DNA of 64,000 nt, taken from assembly GCA_965112735.1 (NCBI GenBank), contig OZ218952.1, forward strand, positions 1,860,001 to 1,924,000, in the 5' to 3' direction. The notes beneath the pieces are model-generated. The model saw only the letters and a list, made by a program, of their open reading frames with translations, was not told the DNA's origin and ran no database searches. The position numbers were made by a program, and so were the translations under genes. This document shows, piece after piece, positions 12,442-24,563 of this stretch. How positions within the stretch are numbered: the first letter of the stretch is position 1; the number at the start of each line of letters is the position of its first letter. The DNA is from Phaeosaccion multiseriatum (Eukaryota > Ochrophyta, other classes).

Positions 12442-15400
12442 ATGAGTGTCACACGAGGGGCGATTGCCCGTATCGCGGAGGACGGCCAACAGACCGACGA
12501 TTTCAAACCCACCCTCCAAGTGCTCGGCATCAAGTGTATGGCTGCCGGCAACGCGGAGCGCTACCGCCTGATGGTCAGCGACGGGGAGAACTATCAGGCC
12601 TGCATGCTGGCCACCCACCAGAACGACCTCATCATCTCCAAACAGATTCAGCAACTGTCTCTACTCCGACTCGAGGAATTCCTCCTTAACAACGTCAAGG
12701 GCAAGCGGTACGTTGAGGCGAAGGAGGAGGGGAGGGTTTGTTCAATGGAAATTCGTGTAGGTCTCGTTGCCGAGATCGGTACGTTGAGGGGAAGGAGCAG
12801 GGGAGGGGTTTGTTCAATGGAAATTCGTGTAGGTCTCGTTGCCGAGATCGCGGGTTTCTTCGTGGGCAGCGGAGTAGACTGGGGCGGCCCAGTGTAATAA
12901 CGCTGTCCCGTCTAAAAAGAGAGCCACGCGTTACTGACATTCTCGACTGCTACTACTACTGCTGCTGCCGCTGCTGCTCCTGCCTGCTTTCGATGCCCCG
13001 CTCCCTCCGCTGAAAACCGAAAGACTCATCATCGCTCTGAGCGTGTCTGCTGTCGGGGGTGGCCCTGTGGACAAGGTTGGAAACCCCCAGAGCATCACCG
13101 CCAACGTAAGTGTAGAGAGCTCTCGTATATATCCTTACTGCTTCTCGTCGTCTGCTTGGCTCCTCATGATGTGACTTCTGTCCTCCCGCTCTCCCACCAC
13201 CCCGAGCACACCCTCCTCCGCAAGCACCGTTCGCCTATCTGCACATCTCTCCCTCCTACTTTCCATTGGTCTCTTCCTGCCTCTTCTTTCTGCTTTCCTT
13301 CACAGCCCAATCCCCCGCCTCTCTCTCACGCTCTCTCACGCTCTCTCACCCCCCCCCTGCTTTCTGAACGCCTTCCCCCATCCTCCCACATGCCCCTGAC
13401 TCCTCCCTTCGACAACCCCCCACCCCACTTCACAACAGACCGAAGATGAGGTGCCGCAGGACGTCAAGCCCAACCCCGCTCCCGTCATGCAGGGGGGCTA
13501 CGGGCAGGGTAACAACTACGCAGCCACGGCCAACAACACGGGCTACAGAGCTGGAGGAGCGAGCAATAGCGGCAGCGGGGGGGGGGGAGGAGGAAGTAGA
13601 GGCTATGGGAACCAGAGCTCCAGCAACCCCTACTTGAATAGGGTAGGGGGGAACTCGGGTGGTGGCATGGGGAGTTACGGTAGGAACGATGGACCTATGG
13701 CCCGGGAGGACGGCAACATGAACTTCAAACCCATCCACGCCCTCAACCCCTACGACAACAGATGGACCATCAAGGTATGTATGTGTGGTGGTGGTCCACA
13801 ATAGATGGACGATCAATGTATGTATGTGTGTATGTATGTATGTATGTATGTATGTGTGTGTTGTGTGATGCGAGTAGAGCCGTTGGTCGAGCAGTCGAGC
13901 AGGCGCCACACCCATGTGACCCTTCGTGTGATCACACAGCACAGGGAGGGAATTGGTAGCAAGCTCCCCCCCCCCCCCACCCCACCCCTGCGGCCTCTGT
14001 CCTCTACCCCTTATCTCTCAATCATGCCACCCATGATGGCTACCCACCAACCCACTCTCATGCTATACTCTGACCTTTTTTTGCCGTTTCGCGCTGACCC
14101 ATTGCCCTGTTTTGTGTCTGTGGCTGTGTCTGTTTTTGTTGTCTGGGGATATGTGCGTGCGTGCGTGCGTGCGTGCGCAGGCGCGAGTGAGCCAGAAGAA
14201 CGAGATTCGCCGCTGGCAGAACGAGCGCGGCGACGGGCACCTGTTCAGCGCACATCTCATCGATGCGGAGGTGAGGGACTTCTGGGCGGAGGACACGTGG
14301 AGGGTCCGTTTGTGTGCACAGCACAGTGCCGACAGCTCTTACATACTTAATTGTTGAGCTATTCGAATGTCTTCATTACCTCACTCACCCACCCACTTAC
14401 TCACTCACTCACATCACCTATCCACCCACCCACCCACTCCCTCCTTCACTTCCCAGGGCTCGGAGATCAAGGCCACCTTCTTCAAAGAAGCGTGCGACCT
14501 CTTCGAGCCCATGCTGCACGAGGGAAAGGTGTACACCTTCTCGGGCGGAAAGGTCAAGGTCATTAACAACCAGAAGTACGCCATCGGCAACACGCAGCAA
14601 GAGCTCACGTTCGACGAGCACTCCGAAATACAGGAGGTGGCAGAGGACAAGGGCATCTCCTCGCATGCGTAAGTCAATGGAATCAAAATCAGAGTCAAGT
14701 GGTGTTGTTGTGGATAGGCAAGTCAAAGTATCGCAAAGCAAGAGGGAGACAGAGGAAGAGGATGGTTGTCACACGCTTTGATGTTCATTTTCTTCAAGCA
14801 GTAGCAGTTGTAGTGTAGAGTGAGGTTGATTGATAGCTCCGCACCGCTTCTCTCCCTCTCCCTGCCTCCCTCACACTCTACCACCCTCGCTTTCTCTCTC
14901 TCTCTCTCTCTCTCTCCCTCTCCCTCTTTCTTTCTTGCTCTTCCTCACTGATCCGAATAGATTCAACTTCACACCCATCGCGGACCTGCAAGACGTGGAG
15001 GTGGGCCAGACGACTGATGTGATCGGCGTGGTGACCAACGCAGAAGACATGACCACCATCGTAACCAAGGCAGGCAAAGATTGCGAGAAGATGAACCTCA
15101 CTATTGTGGATACAGGAAGCACGGAGGTGCGCCTCACGGCGTGGGGAGACAAAGCAAAGGCGCTGGATGGAAAGTTGCAGAACGGAGCGATTGTTGCCTT
15201 CCTCAAATCCAAGGTGAGAGAGCGAAAGCAACGGACGGATGGAGGAGGGAGGAAGAGAGTGGAGGGGAGGGCCTCATCGGTGTGAGAGAAAGGTAGACCT
15301 TTCGAATCACAACCGATGACAAGACCTGTACCAACAGCTTCTGCGCTCCTAGGGGAGGGAGGTCTGGCCTGGGGATTAGACAAAGGGGGTCGCGAGCGAC

Positions 15401-16149
15401 TTGGTCTGTCTTGTCGTATGGGTGCCTTTTCGTTGGAGCAGTAACACCTACATGTACACGCACATACACACACATCCTCACTCCTCCTCCTCCTCCTCCT
15501 CCTCCTCCTCCTCCTCCTCCTCCTCCTCACCTTTCGTTGCCTTATCCTCCTCCTCCTCCCCCCGCCCCAGGTGGGCGACTTTGGCGGTCGCTCGTTGAGC
15601 ACAGGCTTCAGCGGAGCCGTCGTGATAGAGCCTGACACTCCGGAGACGGCGGAGCTGCGCACGTGGTGGCAGACGGTGGGAAGCTCAGCCAGCAATTCCT
15701 TCCAGACGCTGTCGGATGGCTCCGGTGGTGGAGGGGGCAAGGTGGATGACAAGTTTGAGAGCCGGGGTACCATTTCGGCCATCAAGAACAACAACCTGGG
15801 GTACGGGGAAAAGGCGGACTTTTTGTCCTTCAAGGCCACGGTTACGTTCATCAAGCACGATCAGGACAGTGGGCCTTGGTACACGGCTTGTACCACCAAG
15901 GACTGCAAGAAGAAGGTGAGAGATGAGGAGGAGAGCTGGGGAGAGAGGGAGGGGGGGATAAGGAGCAAGAAGGACTGGATCGCGTCGTTGTAGGAGGAAG
16001 GGAGGGGAAGGTGGTTCAGTAACAAGTTTAGTGTCAAGGACGGAGGCTGGAACTGGGAAGTGTACCCCCCAAACTCTATTTGCCTCTTTGACTTCAAACT
16101 AGGGCTATGGCGTGACCCGTCTGTCTGTCTGTCTGTCTGTCTGTCTGCC

Positions 16150-16192
<43 letters not shown>

Positions 16193-17085
16193 GTCTCTCT
16201 GTCTCTCTGTCTGTGTGCCTATCTGGCTGTCTGTCTGTCTTGTCTGTTCTGTCTGCTTATCTGTCTGTTTATCTTTCTCTCTCTTGTGTCTATCTGTATG
16301 TCTGTCACCAACTTGCGTCCCGAAAATCGCTTCCTTCAGGTCACTGAGCAACCCGACGGCGGCTGGCACTGCGACAAGTGCAACAAGACGATGGAGGACT
16401 GCCAGCGACGTTACATCCTCAGCGTCATTTGCTCCGACCACACCGGCCAGACGTGGATGACGGCCTTCGATGACTCTGCCACACCGCTGCTGGGAGGCCG
16501 CTCCGCGGGCGAGCTCTGGCAGATGAAGGAGAACGACCAGGGACTCGCTTTCGAGCAGATATTCCAGGAAGCCCTGTGGCAGGAGGTACGTGACGTACGC
16601 AAGGGGAGGGATGAGGTGTGGGGGAGGTGGGGCGGTACCGCAGCTGATGGAATTGAGTCGACTCACATTTGGCCAAACCTCGAAGATCGTTCGTCCGGAC
16701 CGTACGAAACTTCTGCCGTGCCTTCTCCCTCGCATATTCCTGCAGTGTGCGGGGAGTGATTGGGCCCAGTCAATCAACCACTCATCCAATCGCTTCCTTT
16801 CCTTCTTTCGCTCCTCCCCACCACTCTGGCACTTGCCCTCCATTTATGTTCCTTCTTCATGTCTGTGTTCATGTGTCTGTGTACCGGGTTTCCGGGGTTT
16901 GTTGCACATCTATTTCTTCCGATGCACACACATACTTACGTATGTCACAGGTGGTGATGAAGGCGCGTGTGAAGTGCGAGCAAGTGCGGGATGAGCAGCG
17001 CGTGAAAGTGAGCATCTTGGGCTTCAAGCCTGTGGACTTCAAGAGGGAGAGCGCAGACCTCATCAAGGCCATCGCAGCCTTTTGA
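12442..17085 (+). CDS. RPA1: Replication protein A large subunit (RPA70)
   Basis: Nine exons (12442-12707, 13024-13105, 13439-13774, 14181-14270, 14457-14668, 14961-15213, 15571-15915, 16340-16585, 16951-17085) join to 654 residues with every phase consistent. Domains in order: N-terminal OB fold (MSVTRGAIARIAEDG... to about residue 115); a Gly/Asn-rich linker; DBD-A from NPYDNRWTIKARV; DBD-B from FNFTPIADLQDVEVG; and DBD-C with a four-Cys zinc ribbon (CTTKDC ... CDKC) ahead of YILSVICSDHTGQTWMTAFD. The protein binds single-stranded DNA in the nucleus during replication, repair and recombination as part of the RPA heterotrimer (established). Length and order match RPA70. Intron 1 begins with a tandem duplication that includes the 5' splice site. 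The ATG at 12442 is chosen because homology starts there, although the frame stays open upstream. Confidence 0.97.
12708..12850 (+). repeat. 71-bp tandem duplication that copies the 5' splice site of RPA1 intron 1
   Basis: Two near-identical units start with gtacgttgagg, at 12708 and 12779, and end with gccgagatcg. The first unit begins exactly at the exon 1 donor, so a second copy of the donor sequence sits 71 bp downstream. Using the second donor would add 71 nt and shift the frame. Confidence 0.9.
16112..16270. repeat. (CTGT)n microsatellite in RPA1 intron 7
   Basis: ctgt/ctct tetranucleotide repeats with interruptions precede the acceptor of RPA1 exon 8. Confidence 0.9.
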
Positions 17086-18005
17086 GTGGACAACAAGGGG
17101 AGGAAACAACTGAGAGAGAGACAGAGAGACGAAGAAACAAACAGTGTACGCGAGTGTGTGGCGGGATGGCGTGAAATGAAGCCGACAGCGCTGCATAGAA
17201 GTAAGACACAGACATGACAAATCGGAGCCAGTGATCTCATCTCTGCGCTCTCTCTGGGGTTACTCGCCGTTCTTGGTGCAACTGTGAGTGAATAGTGGGG
17301 CAAGTAAATATCTCTAACGCGTTTTGGAGTCTCGGTCGGAGCCCCAGACTCAGAGGGAAGGAACTCACGCCCTCCATGTATAGCAGCACGAGGTACTGGA
17401 AACCTTCCTCCCCTCGGTTGTAGTTACTTGGGGGTTCAATATTACAGAGAAAAGAAAAGATGGGGAGTGTGATTGTGGGATAATATATCAATGGACTGAA
17501 AACACTTACAGGTATACCCCCATTGAGGGTGAAGCATGCCGACCGAGGGGAGAGAGGACTAAGAGAGTGAGAAACCTCTGACTGTAGAATATATGGGGTT
17601 TTCCCTCTTCCTCCCCCTCTCGCCGGCGCTCCATCAATGAAGGAGGAACTTGCCCGCCCCCCCTCCCTCGGCCTTCGGTCCTTTTGAGTCATTTCAAGCA
17701 TGACCCCCGATTAGCAACCCTGGATTGCCTTGAGGCCCGACCAGGCAACCTGAGGCAACCTCTGAGTGAGGCCCCACCAGACATAACCCCTCTTCCACAG
17801 CTCATCGTACAGCCAAGGTGTGCCGAGGGCCCCATCGTGATCGCAAACAACACAATTGTTCGTCTGCTCACTCCCACTTGGACTGGCCCTTGCTGTGTTT
17901 GTTACGTGTCCCCTCTGGCGATGGAAAATGCCCACATGTGATATCGGTCTCCACGACTCCCCTTCTCCAGACAAATCAATCAAGTTTCTCTCTGCAGCAT
18001 CCTCC
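17086..18005. other. Convergent intergenic region, no gene seen
   Basis: This 920 bp lies between the RPA1 stop and the eIF3k stop. The open frames crossing it are short and show no recognisable motif. A gtaaatatctctaacgc segment near 17305 and an aaaagaaaagatgg segment near 17450 are the only AT-rich parts. It probably holds the two 3' UTRs. Confidence 0.5.
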
Positions 18006-19667
18006 TCATGCCTGAATCTTGTTTACCACCTCCAAGACGGTATTGAACTCGATACTCTCCTTGAACTTTTTTGGCTGCCGCTGGTTATAGCTATTCCGCT
18101 TGAATCTGCACACACCCCCCGCCAGCTCCTCCACAACATCTGTGTCCGCCCAAAACGCCTCCAACTGCGGAATGCAAATGCACGGACGGGCGGGGCACGA
18201 AGACACGGGCAGGGAGGGAATAAGGGGGGAGAGGGAGGGAGGGAGGGAGGGAGGGGAAGTGCGATCAGTGCCGTGCCCTGGTACACGCTGGGAGAAGAAC
18301 CAGTGAGTACCACCTTTCCCTTCCTTCCCCTCGCTTACGCACCTTCGCCCCCTTGAGGTCCATAGAAGCCTCCAGCATTTGCTGTGGCAGCGTTTGGAAG
18401 GCGTTGGAAAGCGATGTGAGAATGAAACGGCGGGCGTGCTGTCTGAAACCTGGCACGCTCTCAATGAGTTTGTACAGCTCGCTCTCGGAGTTGTTGCACA
18501 GCTGAGGAGGCGAGAGAGGAAGGAGAGAGAGGGAGAGAGGAGGAGGGAGAGAGAGGGGAGAGAGAGAAAGAAAAGAGAAGGAGAGAGAGTAAGGAGGAAG
18601 GATGTAAACTTCGGTGAGACGCACGTCTCTCTCGAATAAGCATGTATCACTTCCACACATCATCTGCTCCGCCCTTCTCTCTGCTCGAACCCCTGCAGCG
18701 CCTTACACCACCCATTCATTCAGAGCGCCCCCCCCCCCTTACCACCCAATATCTTTGTGGTCTTCCCCCGTGCATATCTCCCACGGCCAATCCCACCGAA
18801 AACAATGGAGCGGATCAGCTGGATCACTCACACCCCTCACCATCCAAAATTGGTCGTACACCCCTGTCTCCAGTGTCTCATGTGCTTTAACTAGGCTTGC
18901 CATGGGCTCCACAGAGGTGATCTCATCCGGCAACAGGTACTCCAGTGCACACATGTCCGTACCAGGCATGTTCATCAATGCCTTCGTTGCCACCTGCGCG
19001 GCAGAGGGGGGGGGGGGGACAAATGAGGAATGAGGCACACAGAGCAACAGCCATATGGGATCTGAGACGATAGTCCGAGAGCAGAAGCGAGAGGTTCATC
19101 GACAGGACGTACATCCACATACTGCACTCGCCTTGTTCACCATGTCTACGTTGGTCATGTCAGGGAAGAAGGAGTAGAGCTTTAGGAGAGCCTTGTTGGC
19201 CTCGAAGTCGTATGTACTTGACTTCACCTGGCATGGGGGAAGGAATCAAAAGCTTGGATGAGCAAGACGCCAGCGAAACACAAGAGCAGCCTTGTTCACC
19301 CCATCAGCGCATGACAAAGACCATACCAAAAGAAAAGAGGCACCGAGGGGAAGATACACGAGCCTCTTTTGGCCGGCAGTTCAAGGCCCTAATTCCTTCT
19401 GCCCAAGCCTGTCCGGCACTGGCTGAAGGAATGTACACCCCCCTTAGCAACAACGTGTCTTCCTACGCTCTCCTCTTCTTTTTGCCACTCTATTTGTCGT
19501 ATGGCTGCTGCTCGTGTGGAGAGGCTTCCGACGGCCTCCCTCCCTCGGCGGCTCACCTGCTCCTCGACGTACTCTTCTAACTGCGTGACTGCCCTATGGT
19601 CGAAGAACTCATGCTCCACAATAGGCCGCATCTTTTCGTAAGACTTGGGGAAGTCCATCTGCTCCAT
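18006..19667 (-). CDS. EIF3K: Translation initiation factor eIF3 subunit K
   Basis: Five minus-strand exons (19667-19557, 19227-19123, 18993-18841, 18501-18343, 18164-18006) join in frame to 228 residues, close to the usual length of eIF3k. Markers include the N-terminal VKSSTYDFEANKALLKLYSF, VATKALMNMPGTDMCALEYL, VYDQFWM and RFILTSLSNAFQTLP, with a C-terminal KKFKESIEFNTVLEVV matching the winged-helix end of the family. eIF3k is a peripheral CSN8/PSMD8-type subunit of the eIF3 complex on the 40S ribosome in the cytosol (established). The first start of the homologous part (ATG at 19667) was chosen. It is divergently paired with uL13, 137 bp away, which suggests co-regulation of two translation genes (inference). 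Confidence 0.93.
18225..18260. repeat. (GGGA)n tract in last eIF3k intron
   Basis: Repeated gggaggga units lie inside the intron between exons 4 and 5 of the eIF3k gene. Confidence 0.8.
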
Positions 19668-19804
19668 ATCACTCGCCTCTGTGGGTTTGAGGCAGGTCCA
19701 TGTGAGAGGTGTATGGGACGGGCCCCCCCGGGGCCTCGGCTTTGTGGAGGGTGGGCTTGGGCAGTAGGCACAGGTAAAAGCCCCTTCCCTTCCCACAGCT
19801 CAGG
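19668..19804. promoter_or_regulatory. 137-bp bidirectional promoter, eIF3k / uL13
   Basis: The start codons of eIF3k (-) and RPL13A (+) are separated by 137 bp. A ccttcccacag acceptor-like sequence ends six bases before the RPL13A ATG, and a cacaggtaaaag donor-like sequence lies upstream. A short 5' UTR intron is therefore possible, and the real promoter may then overlap the eIF3k transcript. Confidence 0.5.
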
Positions 19805-21812
19805 ATGTTTGAGCCCAACGCGATCATTGTGGATGGCCGCGGCCACCTGATGGGTCGCCTGGCGTCCATCGTGGCCAAGGAGCTGCTCAGCGGGCAGAAG
19901 GTCGTGGTGGTCAGGACGGAGGAGATTGTCATCTCCGGTTCACGTGAGTGCTTCCCCCATCTCCAACCCTCCCTCTGTGCAACCTATCTTCTTCCCTGAA
20001 TCTTTCTTGCTTACACATGCTGTTGCTGTGGCCAGTCGTCACACATGGCCTTGAGATTTTCCTTGGAACCAAACCAAAGCGCCCAGAGTAGTGCTCTAGT
20101 GCTTGCTGCTGGTGCTGCTACTTACAGTGCTGGTGCTGCGGTGCATGGGCTGATGCTGGAGGATGGGTGCTACTCTGTGCTTCGACGCTGCGGGACTGGT
20201 GGGCGAGAGGGGAAGGAAGTGTTTCTGGCGAGACCCCGACACAACCATGACTGGGATGAGCTTATCGGGAACGAAGGCTTGGGAATTCAACCAGCCGGTT
20301 AGCGTGCTTGCATGATGGGAGGCGGGGGGGCGACAACAGAGCCAGAAGCGACGCGTATGAATGGGGATGTGTGCGGCCTGCCTCGACGCGGCGCTTGACT
20401 TGGCTTACGCTCGGGCGTTGACGTTAGGCTCAAGCCTGCCCAGCTCTTTGGGAGGATGTGTGTTTGGTTGGGCGGCAGCGCAGGGGAAGGAGGGGGTTGG
20501 ATACGCATGAGGCAAGCTTGCAGTGAAAGGACCGGAGAGATTTGATTTCCAGACGTGAGAGCGGACCTACAGGAAGAGGGAGATGTTCCCAAGGGACGAA
20601 AGGGACCCCACGCAGCTCGAGAAATGAAAGCAGCACCAGCAGCACCACCGGCGTCAGTAGCAAGCAGCAGCAAGGAGTGAAAAATCGCTTTCTCTACCCC
20701 CCCCCCCCCCCTTTCCTTGCATTTGTACTCCCGGCTTTGGTGGGAATCCGCGTCTCACGAAGTCCTTTCACCCACGTGCTTACCCCTACCCCTCCTTGTC
20801 CCTGTACCGGCTCCGCCTCCGTGTCCTGCCTCCTCCGATGTCTACACATACGTTTTCAGTGGTCCGCAACCAGGTCAAATTCACGCAGTTCCTCAAGAAG
20901 AGACACAACACCAACCCCAAGCGTGGCCCCTTCCATTTCAAGTCACCAGCACGCATGTTCTGGCGAACGGTGCGTGCGTGTGGCTGATACTCTTCTCCGC
21001 CCTAACGTCAAGTTGCTGTTGCTGATTCGCTGCCTCAGCTCGCTTGCTTTGAGGACTTGAGACGTGAAACTCCTCCACCTTCCACCCGTGCCTCGGGCCT
21101 CTCTCCTTAATGGCCCGTCGTCCACCCCCTCCCTCGCGTTCCCCCCTCTCTACGGTTTCTTTTCCCTCTTTGCGTATGTATCTATGCGCGCAGGTGCGAG
21201 GCATGATCCCCCACAAGACGGCGCGAGGAGAGAAGGCAATGGCTCGCCTGAGTTGCTTCGAGGGCATCCCCGCCCCCTACGACACGCAGAAGAGGATGGT
21301 CGTGCCCGCGGCTCTCAAGGTAAGTTAGTGGTGTAGAGAGAGAGAGAGAGAAAGAAGAGGGTAGGTCAGGCTGACCCGCTTGTCCGTATTCCATACAACA
21401 TGAACGCCAAGCGCCTTGCTTGATCCAAGCGTCTTACTCCTCCGTCCCCCTCATGTTCTGTAACCAGTCAGAGCAGAGACGCAAAGCTGATCTTAGAGAC
21501 CGTTCACCCCCCTCCCTGCTCTTTCATGAGTCTAACCGAACGTATCCCCACCGCCTCCTCCTTCCTCTTCCCCTCCCCGTTCAGGTCATTCGCATGCGCC
21601 CCGGCCGCAACTTCACCGTGCTGGGTCGTCTTGCAGGCGAGTGCGGCTGGAAGCACCAGGACCTCGTCGCGCGACTGGAGGGACAGAGAAAGGTCAAGTC
21701 GGAGGCCTTCTACCAGGAGAAGAAGGCCCTCACTGCGCTCAAGGCCAAGGCAGTGAAGGAGGCGGACCTGTCTGCGGTTACGCCCGAGCTGGAGAAGTAC
21801 GGCTTCGCATAA
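19805..21812 (+). CDS. RPL13A: 60S ribosomal protein L13a (uL13)
   Basis: Exons 19805-19943, 20860-20969, 21194-21319 and 21585-21812 give 200 residues, the normal length for eukaryotic uL13. Characteristic stretches are [68 protein letters not shown] and the C-terminal [20 protein letters not shown]. It is a structural protein of the cytosolic large ribosomal subunit (established). Intron 1 is unusually long for this gene (916 bp), and a candidate 5' UTR intron ends just before the ATG. The 3' end is 186 bp from that of the convergent bL17 gene. Confidence 0.97.
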
Positions 21813-21998
21813 GCCAGCAACAGCTCACTTGTTGTCGCCTTCGCCTTGTGGGTAATGAAATAAAAAGGGAAGATTTTATCGAGCATGCTGTGTCGGTGGG
21901 TGGGTGGGTGGGTGGCCCTTTGCAAAAAGGCTCCCTGCCTGCGTGTAGTTGTACCCTCCTATTGTTTTTATATCTACACGGGTGTGTGCACTGACTTT

Positions 21999-23071
21999 CT
22001 ACTTTTCTGTCTCTCTGCTCGAAGCCCCCCCCCTCACCCTGTTCTTCCTTCTCTGCTCGGACGCTGCAAACGACTCCTGTAGCCGCAGCAAGTCCTCTCC
22101 CGCCCCTCTCCTAAAGCCGCTGCTGCTATCAGTCGGAGGTCTCGCTGGCCGCAGCTCTCCGTCCCTGTCCACGAACTCGATGACGGCCATGTCTGCCTTA
22201 TCCCCCTCCCTTGGCTTGGCCAGCTTGAGCACTCGCGTGTAACCGCCGCCCCTGTCCTTGTAGCGCGGGCCTAGAATGGTAAACAGTTTGATTTGTGCCT
22301 GGCGGTGCACAGAACAGGGCACAGCAGCAGCAGAGGTGGGGCAAAGAACCGTAAGTGAGCAGGGCGACAAGCGGCAGCGATTTGCGCACTCGAAGAAACA
22401 ACAAACAGGGCAGACCTCTCTCAAGTTCCCTTTAATGCGGTCCGTGAGGATTGCCGTGTGGCTTACAGGTACTGCGCTGTAAACAATTGGCTGTCGCTTT
22501 GCCCCTCAAAATCACCCTGTAGCCAAGGTGCCCTACGACTCCACCGCAACCAATCCGATCATCTAAGCTTGAGATCCTACTCACTGTCTTCTCCTTCACG
22601 TGCGCCCCTGCCTTTCTCCTAGAGGCCAGCGATCCGTCCTTGGCCTTTGTCACAATCTTTTCTACAAAGCTCCTCAGGGCCTTTGCACGAGGAAGGGTGG
22701 TCCTAATGCGCTCGTGATAAATCAGGGACAACGTCAAATTTCTGAGAGGGAGTAGGGCGAGGCATGGGGGAGGAAGCGGACGCCCGAGTGGTAAACAGAA
22801 GAGAGAACGTTAGAACCGAAGCGGAGAGGGAGAACGGGGGGAGGGAGGGAAAGGAAACGGAGCCTGGAGGCTCTGCAGAGCCACGGACTGTGTGTATGAA
22901 ACTGATGGGTAGACAGGAGGCAGAGGGAAGGCGAAGAGGCTCAGACATGTGACAACGGCAAGAACAGGTGGGCTCACAGCCCCCATCACAAAGCCTTTTC
23001 ACCAACCTGAGCATGGCGATTCGATGTTTGACATCCCTTCCCAGCCGCACGAGCTTGATCCTCTTCTTCAT
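21999..23071 (-). CDS. MRPL17: Organellar ribosomal protein bL17, probably mitochondrial
   Basis: Minus-strand exons 23071-23007, 22741-22585, 22490-22416 and 22298-21999 keep frame for 198 residues. The bacterial L17 signature is clear: [49 protein letters not shown], then [20 protein letters not shown] and [11 protein letters not shown]. The family sits near the exit tunnel of bacterial-type large subunits. There is no long presequence; the short Lys/Arg-rich start fits a mitochondrial protein better than a plastid one in this lineage (inference). A 25-residue exon with no counterpart I recognise in bacterial L17 ([15 protein letters not shown]...) joins the RRKAG and KLF parts in phase 0. 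Confidence 0.92.
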
Positions 23072-23444
23072 CTCAGCCTCTGATGCGCAGCTCTATTCTC
23101 CCCACACAGCCTCCGAGGTGTCTCCTGCCTCCGCGCAATCCACAAGTGCCCGTCTGGGCCTTTAGAAGAAGCACTCCTGGAAGCAGGGAAGATTGATGAC
23201 TGCGAGAGACTTCTACCTTCAAAAAAGCGAGCTGTCAGACGAGCTGCTGTTGGTAAATGCGTGCACTGATCAATGAGGACGCCTTGGGCGTCTGTACTGC
23301 TGTGTTCTTGCCTTTTGAAGGTGATTGTCCAATGCCCACTTTATGGCCAAGCCCCCTTTCCTTACGTATGCTCGCGCATAAGTTTACGTACCCACCCGTT
23401 ACTCCTTGAGTTGGCAAAGGCGGACAGGAGCGAGTAGGGCTGCC
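23072..23444. promoter_or_regulatory. Divergent promoter region, bL17 / EGF-like gene
   Basis: The two ATGs are 373 bp apart and transcribed away from each other. No coding sequence or named motif was found. Confidence 0.4.
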
Positions 23445-24563
23445 ATGCTGCCGCTGAGCCTTCGCAAGCTTTCCCTCTGTGCGACGGTCTTCTGGATCGC
23501 TGCTGTCCGGGAGGAAGGAGGCCGTCTCGTGCAGGCGAATGCCGGTTGCGCCTTGCACAATTGGTGCAATGGGCATGGCACTTGCGACACTACCACGGCC
23601 ACTTGCAGCTGCTATGAGGGGTGGGGGGCCGACTCGGACACCAATCTTTACCGATCACCGGACTGCTCGACGAGGACGTGCCCGGCCGGGCACGCATGGG
23701 GCTCCGTGCCTACAGACAGTGAGACTGCACACCCCTTGGCAGAGTGCTCGAACAGAGGAAAGTGCAACAGAGTCACTGGGGACTGCGCGTGCTTCGAGGG
23801 CTTTCAGGGCGGCGCTTGCGAAAGAAGGTGAGCAGCTGTTCTTGTTGGGGAACTTGAGTTTCGATTGCTCACGCTCTCCTCCTTGCTGCTGTGCCCCTCC
23901 AGCGTGTGCCCCAATGAATGCTCGGGCCACGGTCGATGTCTCAGCATGAAGACCATGGCGACGCTGAGCGAGGCCCTCCCCCTGAGCAATGTGACCTCGT
24001 ACAGTGGAGAGAGTGAGTCCTCCACATGGGACGAGGACAAGATTTTTGGGTGTGTGTGCGACAGCAGCTGGGAGGTACGTGCGTGCGACGATGGAGAGCG
24101 AGTTCGACGGGTTGGGGATGGTGGAGTGTGTACGTGGGTGCGAAACGCCCTGGTACAAGCTACCAATGCTATTTCTGTTCCTAGAGCTTCTTCTGCTGCT
24201 ACTGCTGCTGTGCGAGAGCCACATCCTCAAACCCCTCCTCTCTGTGTGTCTCCTCACCGCTGGCGCCATCAGGTTGGGTTGGGCGCCGGGCAGACGCAAG
24301 AGCCCGAGTGGCACGGCCCAGACTGCAGCCTGCGGCATTGCCCCAGCGGTGACGATCCCGTCACTCTGGACAAGGACGAAACGGACTGCTACAATGTCAC
24401 CACCTCAGCAGCCTACGAGACCTCTGTGGGGCGGCAGGGCAACCTCTGCCACGTTGACTGCGCCGGGCGGGGCTTGTGCAACTACGATACGGGCCTCTGC
24501 ACATGCTTCTCAGGCTTTTATGGCAAGGACTGCACGCTCCAGAGTGTCTTAGCCAAGGGGTGA
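23445..24563 (+). CDS. Secreted Cys-rich protein with EGF/tenascin-like repeats
   Basis: Exons 23445-23827, 23903-24074 and 24294-24563 give 274 residues. A signal peptide begins MLPLSLRKLSLCATVFWIAA and probably ends near VQANA. EGF-like units follow: CNGHGTCDTTTATCSCYEGW, CSNRGKCNRVTGDCACFEGF, CSGHGRC...CVCDSSW and CAGRGLCNYDTGLCTCFSGF. Between them are longer Cys-containing inserts of the type C(S/T)xRxCPxG. This layout is common in extracellular or cell-surface adhesion proteins of stramenopiles (family knowledge); no partner can be named. The first ATG with a signal peptide was chosen. The stop (GGGTGA) overlaps a good donor sequence (GGGTGAGG), so the gene could be longer if that donor is used, but I found no convincing downstream exon. 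Confidence 0.8.
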
